From Haloquadratum walsbyi J07HQW1 (GTDB lineage: Archaea; Halobacteriota; Halobacteria; Halobacteriales; Haloferacaceae): 34,250 bases of DNA. The notes under the pieces are model-generated. The model ran no database searches. It saw only the letters and a program-made list of their open reading frames with translations, and was not told where the DNA came from. The position numbers and the translations under genes were made by a program. The stretch spans positions 756,488 through 790,737 of the forward strand of contig KE356560.1 in assembly GCA_000415965.1 (NCBI GenBank). The letters are read 5' to 3'. Shown here piece by piece: positions 26,096-33,672 of this stretch; the stretch's first letter is position 1; each line of letters opens with the position of its first letter.

Positions 26096-26792
26096 ATGAC
26101 GAAGCTCCACGATATATATCCACGCACCTACCGAGCGAAAGTCCTCACCTACTCACAGATAGAGGAGTCGCTCGACCACCGCGGACGAAGTGCATCGAAA
26201 CTGTGGAACGTAGCTATCTCTCACCCCCGCCAAGTGTCGGACGAACTAGGCGAAATTCCCGACGACTTGGAATTGAAGGGTGAGTCAAAGACTCACATCA
26301 ACTACAAACGGCTTCACAGTCCAGTCAGCGCGTTCTGGAGAAACTCACTGAAGGCTTTAATTTGATATCAAAAGAGGAGATCCGATTCTCGTGGGAATCT
26401 GCCCGGCTACCGGAAAACGACTGCGACCAACAGGGTCGTCGCGTCCACGAATAACATCCACGCAGTACGGTGATGCGGAAACAAAACGGCATTCGTCACG
26501 AGAGTGTGATGCGGCGCTCAACGCTGATCTGAATAGGGCGGAAATTATCCGTCTCGACATGAATCAACGTGACCCCGAGTTTGCACCTGTTTTGTGTGGA
26601 CAGAGGATTCCCGATTAGTTGGCACAGTCCAGGGTCTTTTTGTGTGAGTTCTCCAGCGGATTCCAACCGCAGGCACAGCTGGGAGAGTGCAACCCGTCAT
26701 ATCACAATCCAGCGGAGCGATGCAGTGCCGTGGGATTCCGGCGCTTTGGGACGCTGGCGGATGTCAATGATCACGGAGAGCTCCGACACTGA
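26096..26792 (+). pseudogene. tnpB: Internally deleted, frameshifted IS1341-type tnpB
   Basis: The N-terminus is clear: an ATG at 26096, TYRAKVLTYSQIEESLDHRG and SASKLWNVA, as in haloarchaeal TnpB. A one-base shift near 26320 carries the match into SQRVLEKLTEGFN. Then the sequence jumps to the zinc-ribbon region: ECDAALNADLNRAEIIRLDM (about 26509-26570) and CGQRIPD, and after another shift WLAQ-like LAQSRVFLCEFSSGFQPQAQ and AERCSAVGF, ending with a stop at 26790-26792. Only about 230 codons remain of some 400, and the RuvC-like catalytic core is missing, so it cannot be active. The right-end hairpin (26738-26760, then GATGTCAA) is preserved. Confidence 0.78.
26705..26770 (+). mobile_element. 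IS1341-type right end, copy at 26.7 kb
   Basis: CAATCCAGCGGAGCGATGC (26705-26723) is identical to 21747-21765. It is followed by GTGCCGTGGGATTCC, shared with 14213-14227, and a hairpin of CCGGCG with CGC-TGG-CGG, ending in GATGTCAA. This is the 3' part of the tnpB relic and would be the scaffold end of a TnpB guide RNA. Confidence 0.6.
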
Positions 26793-27120
26793 ATCCTGAG
26801 ATCGTTCGCGCATCGAATCGCACTCATACGATGACGAAATGTATTTAATAGTGTGTAGTTGTCTAATTAATTGTGATAGACATCACGGCATCACCACTGA
26901 CAACTCATCGTCAAAAAGTGATCCGTGGCAGTATCTGTAATCCACGACATCGGTGCGTTCATCAGAACAGCACTGAAAAGTGGAGAGTAGATTTATTCTG
27001 TGTAATCCTCATCCGAAATATACGCACAGTAAGGACTCTTCTCAAGCGCAAGCGTAAGCGTTTCATACATATTTTCTAGTCTTGGGCAGACGTAGCACCT
27101 CTGTCCTTGGCGGAGTTACT

Positions 27121-27141
27121 CACACATCTTTCCGATGTGTG
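27121..27141 (+). promoter_or_regulatory. Perfect hairpin in the dapA upstream region
   Basis: CACACATC (27121-27128) and GATGTGTG (27134-27141) form an 8-bp stem with a 5-base loop, about 130 bases before the dapA ATG. It could be an operator palindrome, a leader structure, or an insertion-sequence end. Nothing links it to lysine directly. Confidence 0.3.
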
Positions 27142-27272
27142 TCTCACGTTGGGCATGCTAATATGACACTGTACATCAGCGCCATCGCCACAATCATGCT
27201 ACTGAGATCATATCGTATAACACAGTATCGTCTTCAACAACTAATTAACAGACACATACCGAGAAATATCAT

Positions 27273-28196
27273 ATGACAGATATTAATTTAACTGGCGTGT
27301 TCCCTGCGATGACAACGCCATTCACACCAGACGGACGTATCGACCACGACATACTCGCCGCAAATGCACAACGACTCGAAACAGCAGGTGTCTCCGGGCT
27401 CGTTCCGGCTGGGTCGACAGGTGAAAGTGCAACCATGACCCATGATGAGCATATTGAGGTGATTGAAACAGTCATCAATGCCGTTGATGATGTGCCTGTG
27501 ATTGCTGGATCAGGGTCAAATTCGACGCGGGAAGCACTCAATCTTTCAGAGCGTGCCGCTGACGCCGGTGCTGATGCGTTGTTGTTAATCTCGCCATATT
27601 ATAACATTCCAGAACAAGCCGGACTTGAGGATCATTATCGAACTATCGCCGATACAGTCGATATTCCACAAATTGTTTACAATGTCCCTGGACGGACAGG
27701 GACGAACATTGAGCCTGAGACCGTCGCTGCGCTTGCCTCACATCGGAATATTATCGGCTACAAAGCTGCGAGCGGAGATGTTGGACAGATATCCGCTGTG
27801 ATTGAACAAACCCGATCTGAGTCTTTTTCTATCCTCTCCGGCGACGATGTCCTCACGCTTCCAATCTGTGGACTTGGTGGAAGTGGTGTCATCTCTGTTG
27901 GAGCGAATATTGAACCTGCTCAAACAACTGCGATGGTCGGTGCAGCGGTTAGTGGCGATTACGAGCGTGCACGAACGCTTCATTATCATCTAGCTCCACT
28001 CTTTGAGCATCTGTTTATCGAAACAAACCCAATTCCAGTGAAAGCTGCAATGGAATATCGTGAGTACGGTCCGGGGACACTTCGGCCTCCATTGACTGAC
28101 CTATCAGACAAACATCGCATGAAACTTGAATCGATCCTTGACGATCTTAATGCTGATCGTGAGATGGCACTCGCCGGGCAGACGGAGGTCATCTAA
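27273..28196 (+). CDS. dapA: 4-hydroxy-tetrahydrodipicolinate synthase
   Basis: A 307-residue TIM-barrel aldolase that joins pyruvate and aspartate semialdehyde in the first committed step of lysine synthesis. The Schiff-base lysine is K164 (GYKAASGD), with Y136 (IVYNVPGRTG) and the pyruvate-binding GSTGES (47-52). Family length is about 290-300, so it is complete. It opens the six-gene lysine operon; dapB begins 8 bases after its stop. That neighbourhood separates it from look-alikes such as KDG aldolase or N-acetylneuraminate lyase. Upstream lies a 470-base region with insertion-sequence remains and a hairpin. Confidence 0.95.
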   Translation: MTDINLTGVFPAMTTPFTPDGRIDHDILAANAQRLETAGVSGLVPAGSTGESATMTHDEHIEVIETVINAVDDVPVIAGSGSNSTREALNLSERAADAGADALLLISPYYNIPEQAGLEDHYRTIADTVDIPQIVYNVPGRTGTNIEPETVAALASHRNIIGYKAASGDVGQISAVIEQTRSESFSILSGDDVLTLPICGLGGSGVISVGANIEPAQTTAMVGAAVSGDYERARTLHYHLAPLFEHLFIETNPIPVKAAMEYREYGPGTLRPPLTDLSDKHRMKLESILDDLNADREMALAGQTEVI

Positions 28197-28204
28197 TTAT
28201 ATCG

Positions 28205-29158
28205 ATGTCTGAGCAAGAGACAGACACACACGAGGACCCTGTCGATACAACTGTTTCAAATTCGCCCGCACAACCCGAATCCGGACCTGAGCCCGGACCC
28301 GGCGTTCGACTCGCTATCACTGGTGCGAGCGGTCGGATGGGCACCGAACTTCGGTCGATGGCGAATGAGCACTCTGAGATTGCGTTCGTACTTGCAATCA
28401 CACAAACTCCTGATGCAGTGGTCAATCCAGCGGCTGACTCACCTGCTGCACCAGATGCAATTACTCCTGTGGACGATGACATATCCATATCTGAGACAGC
28501 ACTCAAAGATGCGCTTGAGACACACAGCATTGATGTCTTAGTTGACTTCACTACGCCAGACGCGAGTATGAAGTATCTCGATGCTGTTAGGACGGCGAGT
28601 GTCGATACTGCAGCCGTCATTGGAACAACCGGGTATGATGATGCCCAACGCTCAGTGATCTCCTCACTTGCTGATACGACCGCTATCCTCAAGGCTTCAA
28701 ACTTTTCACGCGGCATCGCAGCACTCCGTCGAGCCGTTAGCGAGGTTGTGTCAACGCTTCCATCATACGATGTCGAAGTGACTGAAACGCATCACAACGG
28801 AAAGCGCGACGCACCGTCAGGTACAGCAGTGACGCTACTCGATGAGATCGAAGCCGCACAAAATAAATCTGAGTCTCCCCCACGCGTTCACGGTCGTGTC
28901 GGCGACGCGCCACGTCACGAATCGGAAATTGGCGTTCATGCACGTCGTGCTGGTGATATCGCTGGTAAACATGAGGTACTCATGGCTGGCGGCGATGAGG
29001 TTCTCGAACTCACACACCGGGCGGGGTCGCGAGGTATCTTTGCAGCCGGCGCCTTAGATGCAGCAGTGTGGATTGCTGAACGCTCCCCGGGGCGGTATGA
29101 CTTCGATGCTGTCTTAGATGCTGGTACTGATAGTGATACGCATAACGGAGATTCATAA
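28205..29158 (+). CDS. dapB: 4-hydroxy-tetrahydrodipicolinate reductase
   Basis: A 317-residue reductase using NAD(P)H. The Rossmann loop is GASGRMG (40-46), GTTGYDD follows in mid-protein, and the active-site signature is HHNGKRDAPSGTA. Bacterial DapB has about 270 residues; the surplus is an acidic, Pro/Glu-rich N-terminal extension of about 33 residues (QPESGPEPGPG) and a region rich in Asp/Ser (about 78-100), plus an acidic tail. Such additions recur in this operon. The stop overlaps the dapD start by one base (TAATG). Confidence 0.95.
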   Translation: MSEQETDTHEDPVDTTVSNSPAQPESGPEPGPGVRLAITGASGRMGTELRSMANEHSEIAFVLAITQTPDAVVNPAADSPAAPDAITPVDDDISISETALKDALETHSIDVLVDFTTPDASMKYLDAVRTASVDTAAVIGTTGYDDAQRSVISSLADTTAILKASNFSRGIAALRRAVSEVVSTLPSYDVEVTETHHNGKRDAPSGTAVTLLDEIEAAQNKSESPPRVHGRVGDAPRHESEIGVHARRAGDIAGKHEVLMAGGDEVLELTHRAGSRGIFAAGALDAAVWIAERSPGRYDFDAVLDAGTDSDTHNGDS

Positions 29159-30006
29159 TGAGCATCGAATCTGATATTCATAATCTTTGGCAGCAATACA
29201 GTGCTGATGAACTCACCGCCGAAACAGCTGACGCAGCAATATATACTATCCTTGATGAATTCCTAGCAGCGATTGAGTCTGGTGATATCCGGGCAGCCGA
29301 GCCAACAGGTGAGACGACTGGTCCTGCGGGGTGGGTGGTAAACGAATGGGTCAAACAGGGAATCCTATTGAACTTCAGTTTACGAGAAACACGTCCACGA
29401 GAGTATGGCGATGTTACATACCATGATGTCCTCCCACTCCGTGAGAGTCACGACCTCGGTGACCGGGGAACACGAAATACACCTGATGGAACTGTTATCC
29501 GTCGTGGTGCACATCTCGGCTCAGATTGTATCATGATGTCACCGTCGTTCGTCAACATTGGTGCATATGTTGGGAACGGAACGTTGGTTGATTCATGTGA
29601 CACTGTTGGGTCGTGTGCACAGATTGGCTCAAATGTTAAACTCGGCGCAAATACCCTCATTGGTGGAGTTCTCGAACCAGTTGAGGACTCCCCAGTAATT
29701 ATTGAATCCGGCGCTGCGCTTGGTGCTGGCTGTCGTGTGACGTCTGGCTTCCATGTCGGTCAAAACACCGTTATCGGCGAGAATACGTTGTTATCGCCTC
29801 GAATCCCTGTATATGATCTTGTCGATGAGACAGTCTACTATGGAAAACTTCCCGCAAACCGACGTGCTTTCACTCGATATGTTGAGTCCTCACTCGGTGA
29901 TCATGATCTGTTTGAATCAGGAGCATACAAACCAGCCGTTGTTGCAGTCGATATTGAAGCCGATACACGTGATCAAACACGTCGTGAGGAGGCATTACGC
30001 GAATGA
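29158..30006 (+). CDS. dapD: 2,3,4,5-tetrahydropyridine-2,6-dicarboxylate N-succinyltransferase
   Basis: A 282-residue enzyme that succinylates tetrahydrodipicolinate with succinyl-CoA, marking the succinylase branch of the pathway. After an N-terminal helical part come left-handed beta-helix hexapeptide repeats with VIRRGAHLGSDCIMMSPSF then VNIGAYVGNGTLVDSCDTVG and CAQIGSNVKLGANTLIGGVL. The length agrees with bacterial DapD (about 274). Its ATG overlaps the dapB stop by one base. The last codons contain GAGGAGG (29986-29992), a Shine-Dalgarno sequence placed for the lysA ATG at 30003. Confidence 0.95.
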   Translation: MSIESDIHNLWQQYSADELTAETADAAIYTILDEFLAAIESGDIRAAEPTGETTGPAGWVVNEWVKQGILLNFSLRETRPREYGDVTYHDVLPLRESHDLGDRGTRNTPDGTVIRRGAHLGSDCIMMSPSFVNIGAYVGNGTLVDSCDTVGSCAQIGSNVKLGANTLIGGVLEPVEDSPVIIESGAALGAGCRVTSGFHVGQNTVIGENTLLSPRIPVYDLVDETVYYGKLPANRRAFTRYVESSLGDHDLFESGAYKPAVVAVDIEADTRDQTRREEALRE

Positions 30007-31398
30007 GTACCACTGAGACTGACTGAGACTGAGACTGAAGCTGAAACTGAAACTGGTGTCCCCATCAGGCGACTTGCTGCGTGGGATAATGATGCCTTGT
30101 GTAATCTTGCTTCCGAGTTCGAAACTCCGCTGTATATCATTGATGCTCACAGGGTCCGTCAAAACTGCGCTCGCCTTCTTGATGCATTTCCCGCAGCAAC
30201 AATCCGGTATGCAATCAAAGCACACAGTGGGCAAGCGGTCTTGAAAGTGATTCGTGATGCCGGGATTGATGTCGAATGCGCCTCTGCTGGTGAGGTCAAA
30301 GCAGCACTCACCGCCGGATTCGATGGCAATCGAATTCAATATACTGCTGTCAACCCTCCAGCCCGTGATCTTGATGCGATCAGTAAGTGGTGGCAGGAAC
30401 ACGAAGAACTGACGATTACTGTTGGTGCAGTCGACACAGTCGAGCGACTCAGAGAACGTGGCTTCGATGGTCGCCTATGCATTCGCGTGAATCCGAATGT
30501 CGGTGCCGGTCATCATGAGAAGGTGACTACCGGTGCGAATGCGAAATTTGGCATTCCGTATGAACGTGTGCCTGAACTGGCTACACAGTGGGCGGCAGAA
30601 TTTGACCTTGTTGGAATCCACGCGCACGCTGGAAGTGGAATCAGCGGCGAGGACCTTTCCGCACATGAGGAACTTGTTCGCCGGATGGGAACTCTTACTC
30701 GAACAATCACTGAACGCGCTGGAGCCCTCGAATTTGTTGATGTCGGTGGGGGATTCGGCGTCCCGTATCGACCGGATGACCCACCGCTTGATATTTACAC
30801 TGTTGCTGAGAAGACACGAGATGCACTTGGGACGGTTGATGCTACCCTGGTGATTGAACCAGGCCGGTATGTCGTTGCTGATGCGGGTGTCCTTTTGACA
30901 CGTGCGAACACGATTAAGTCCGCCCGCGAAACAACTGTTGTTGGCGTTGATGCTGGAATGACAACACTGCTCCGTCCAGCAATGTATGATGCTTATCACG
31001 AAGTCAAAAATATCTCAGCATCACCACCGACAGATTCGATGCTGGTGACTATCGCTGGACCAATATGTGAATCATCTGATATATTTGCCAAAGATAGATC
31101 AATCGCAGCGCCAACGCGTGGTGATATTATCGCAATCGGGACTGCAGGAGCATATGGATATGAGATGGCAAGCACATACAATGCCCGACCGCGACCAGCA
31201 GAGGTTATCTATGACAATAACACAGTCACAATCGCGCGTCGTCGTGAGACGCGTGATGAGTTGGATATACTCGAAACATCGTCAGAAAAGAACTCACTAA
31301 CACTGTCATCAATCGTCTCTCATTCTTCAGCCGCATCTGAGCCAACTGTGTCTTCGTCCTCACCAACAGATGCGCCTCACGGTGGTGAATCACAGTGA
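30003..31398 (+). CDS. lysA: Diaminopimelate decarboxylase, with a frameshift in the 5' repeat tract
   Basis: A PLP-dependent fold-III decarboxylase that makes lysine from meso-diaminopimelate. Motifs are YAIKAHSG (PLP lysine), HAHAGSGIS, FVDVGGGFGVPY, VIEPGRYVVA, the active-site CESSD and GAYGYEMAS. About 50 Ser/Thr-rich residues extend the C-terminus. The start is odd. The ATG at 30003, 10 bases after GGAGG and overlapping the dapD stop, reads only seven codons to a TGA at 30024. The enzyme frame is open from 30007 and has conserved sequence (PIRRLAAWDNDA) from 30061, but no ATG; the first common alternative is TTG at 30097. A loss of two bases in the ACTGAG repeat (30012-30055) explains this. 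It is a strain variant, sequencing error, or alternative start; the body is intact. Confidence 0.88.
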
Positions 31399-32405
31399 GC
31401 AATAACTCAGCACTGATCGGCGTCACGAAGTATCACGGAACTGGAAACGATTTTATTATTGTCGACGCCACAAACCGAATTCCGAATCGTCGAGCATTCG
31501 CAAAAGTCCACTGCAATCGAGACACAGGCGTTTCTCATGATACGACTGACCGACGCGGCGCTGACGGCGTCCTGTTTCTTACACTTAAACAACAGCGCAC
31601 ACCGATACGGGTAGAGATGAAACTCATTCAGCCAGACGGGTCAACCGCAGCAATGTGTGGTAATGGTGCCCGGGTTGCTGCTGCATGGGCGGCTGAACGG
31701 GAAGAAGCGACAAAGGTGATAGTTGAAACCCCTGCTGGCGCCCGACGTGCAACACTTTCAGACACTACTGTTACGATTGAAATGGGAACGCCGGCATTTA
31801 CCCCAAGCCAGGTCCCACTCGCTACTGACCGTGATACCGCTCTTATTAATGAGCAGGTTGGCTCACTTTCAGTCACTGCGGTGAACACAGGAGTTCCGCA
31901 CGCTGTTGCGATGGTTGATGATATTGACTCCATCTCATTGAATGATATTGCGCCTCCAATCAGACATGCCAGCATGTTTCCAGCCGGTGTGAATGTTACA
32001 CTTGGAGAACTGACCGGTGCCGCTCAGTTTCGACAACGGACGTATGAACGCGGTGTTGAGAGTGAAACACGCTCCTGTGGGACAGGTGCAGTGGCTGTTG
32101 GTGCTGTTGCCCGTCGACTTGGAATTGTTGAAACAGACACTCCAATAACGGTTAGACCGCCAGGTGGTGAACTTCGTGTCAGTGTTGTCTCCGACCAATC
32201 AGCAACACTCACTGGTTCGGTAGAGCGTGAGTTCCAGACAGAACTTAGCGTCGTTACTGAATCACCAACACATTCGAAAACATCCTCAACAACACAGCCG
32301 GGATCGTCTGACTCAGATCCAGACTCAGACTCATCATCGGGACCTGGGTCTGAACAGAACCCGAAGTCAGTATCAGACTCACTACAAGACAATGTCACAC
32401 GATAG
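31395..32405 (+). CDS. dapF: Diaminopimelate epimerase
   Basis: A 336-residue cofactor-independent epimerase turning LL- into meso-diaminopimelate. The two catalytic cysteines are C88 (MCGNGARVAA) and C228 (SCGTGAVAVG); the N-terminal YHGTGNDFIIVD and the substrate-binding NTGVPHAV are present. The enzyme body ends near residue 285; the last 50 residues are a Ser/Asp/Pro-rich tail (SSDSDPDSDSSSGPGSE) coded partly by hexanucleotide repeats. It starts at GTG 31395, overlapping the lysA stop by 4 bases (GTGA), and its end overlaps dapE by 14. Confidence 0.95.
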   Translation: MSNNSALIGVTKYHGTGNDFIIVDATNRIPNRRAFAKVHCNRDTGVSHDTTDRRGADGVLFLTLKQQRTPIRVEMKLIQPDGSTAAMCGNGARVAAAWAAEREEATKVIVETPAGARRATLSDTTVTIEMGTPAFTPSQVPLATDRDTALINEQVGSLSVTAVNTGVPHAVAMVDDIDSISLNDIAPPIRHASMFPAGVNVTLGELTGAAQFRQRTYERGVESETRSCGTGAVAVGAVARRLGIVETDTPITVRPPGGELRVSVVSDQSATLTGSVEREFQTELSVVTESPTHSKTSSTTQPGSSDSDPDSDSSSGPGSEQNPKSVSDSLQDNVTR

Positions 32406-33672
32406 CGACCACTCTTTTGACCCAATTGAGTTTCTCGTGGAAGCAGTCGCTTGCCCATCAAATGACGGTGTTGAGAAAATGCGACAGCTGCTCGTCGCGA
32501 CGCTTGAAAATCATAATATCGATGTACATGTTGATTCGGCTGGAAATACGATTGCGACCCGCGGAAATAAGCGTGATATAGCTGAGCCTACCCGCGCCAA
32601 CTCAAACAATTCGGAGTCGGCCCTCGGAACGCACCTTGTACTTAATACTCATATCGACACTGTTTCACCACATATCCCACTCAACCGAGATCAGAGCCAA
32701 TCACATCAGTCTCCGCCCAAGACAGATACTGGAACCGACACAACATTGCATTCGGATACGTCGATAGCAGCCGACGTATCAACTGAGGACATGACTGAAT
32801 CCGACCGAATCTATGGTCGAGGTGCATGTGATGCAAAGGGTCCGCTGGCAGCGATGCTCACTGCATTTTTGAGCGCTCACTTACCCGCAAATGCAACCCT
32901 CACGCTGGCTGTGACACCAGATGAAGAGGTTCTCTCGACTGGTGCTGCTGCACTTGATTTTGACGCTGACATGTACATTGTTGGTGAACCAACCGGACTT
33001 GACGTGTGCACAGCAGCAAAGGGACGGTTTCAGGGAACACTGACACTCACAGGAACCGCTGCACACGCTGCAGCGCCAACGACCGGTGTGAATGCTATTG
33101 CAGCAGTTGAAGATGCGCTCAAAGCAATCCGGACATACGACGCAGGTCGACCCAACGCCACACATCCCCAATTAGGGAGACCAACGTTAACTCCAACAAC
33201 AATCGATGGTGGAACGGCGACCAATCAAGTCCCGGCGACCTGTCGTGTTGTGCTTGACCGCAGAAGTGTCCCTCCTGAGACTGCTGACGCATTTCGAGAG
33301 AAGCTGACGACCGCTGTTATGACAGCAGTCTCTGAGGAGATTGGAATTAACTTTACACTGACAGACCGTCCGACGCCGTTCTTAGAGGCATTCGCGACCG
33401 ATCCAAATCATGAACTTGTCACAACACTCATTGATACAATAAAACAGACAGGAGAGTCAACTCAACAACGATGTTTCACCGCGGCAACAGAGGCATCGTA
33501 TTTTGCTCCCGCACCTGTTGTTGTATTCGGTCCTGGTGTTCTTGCTGATGACACTGGAGCAGTCGCACATGCCGACCGAGAATATGTCACTGCGAGTTCG
33601 GTCATGAAGGCATCACGTGTCCTTACGGATGCAATCCAACGACTCATAGATACCAACGACACCCAGAGTTAG
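32392..33672 (+). CDS. dapE: Succinyl-diaminopimelate desuccinylase, M20 family
   Basis: A 426-residue zinc metallohydrolase that removes the succinyl group. Metal-binding and catalytic residues are visible: H87 and D89 (NTHIDTVSP), D147 (GRGACDAKG), E178-E179 (TPDEEV), E199 (VGEPTG) and a late His (VAHADREYV). A hydrophilic low-complexity insertion (about 97-136, Ser/Thr/Asp/Gln-rich) splits the N-terminal part between NTHID and YGRG. The ATG at 32392 lies within dapF, giving a 14-base overlap; the frame is open further upstream through the dapF tail, but only this start fits the family. M20 relatives with LysW- or acetyl-substrates exist; the operon makes DapE most likely. Confidence 0.93.
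   Translation: MSHDSDHSFDPIEFLVEAVACPSNDGVEKMRQLLVATLENHNIDVHVDSAGNTIATRGNKRDIAEPTRANSNNSESALGTHLVLNTHIDTVSPHIPLNRDQSQSHQSPPKTDTGTDTTLHSDTSIAADVSTEDMTESDRIYGRGACDAKGPLAAMLTAFLSAHLPANATLTLAVTPDEEVLSTGAAALDFDADMYIVGEPTGLDVCTAAKGRFQGTLTLTGTAAHAAAPTTGVNAIAAVEDALKAIRTYDAGRPNATHPQLGRPTLTPTTIDGGTATNQVPATCRVVLDRRSVPPETADAFREKLTTAVMTAVSEEIGINFTLTDRPTPFLEAFATDPNHELVTTLIDTIKQTGESTQQRCFTAATEASYFAPAPVVVFGPGVLADDTGAVAHADREYVTASSVMKASRVLTDAIQRLIDTNDTQS

Larger units (their letters stand above)
25743..27272. other. 1.5 kb gap with an internally deleted IS1341-type element and the dap operon leader
   Basis: Positions 25975-26792 are the remains of one insertion element (left-end repeat, shortened tnpB, right-end hairpin; separate entries). 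CCTGAC (25925-25930) and GTCAGG (25939-25944) form a small hairpin just before it. From 26800 to 27080 I see nothing; 27080-27272 is the leader and promoter region of dapA with a perfect hairpin. Confidence 0.55.

Noticed and set aside
27080..27272. Possible lysine riboswitch before dapA
   Set aside because: No multi-helix aptamer is visible, only a single hairpin, and lysine riboswitches are not known from archaea.
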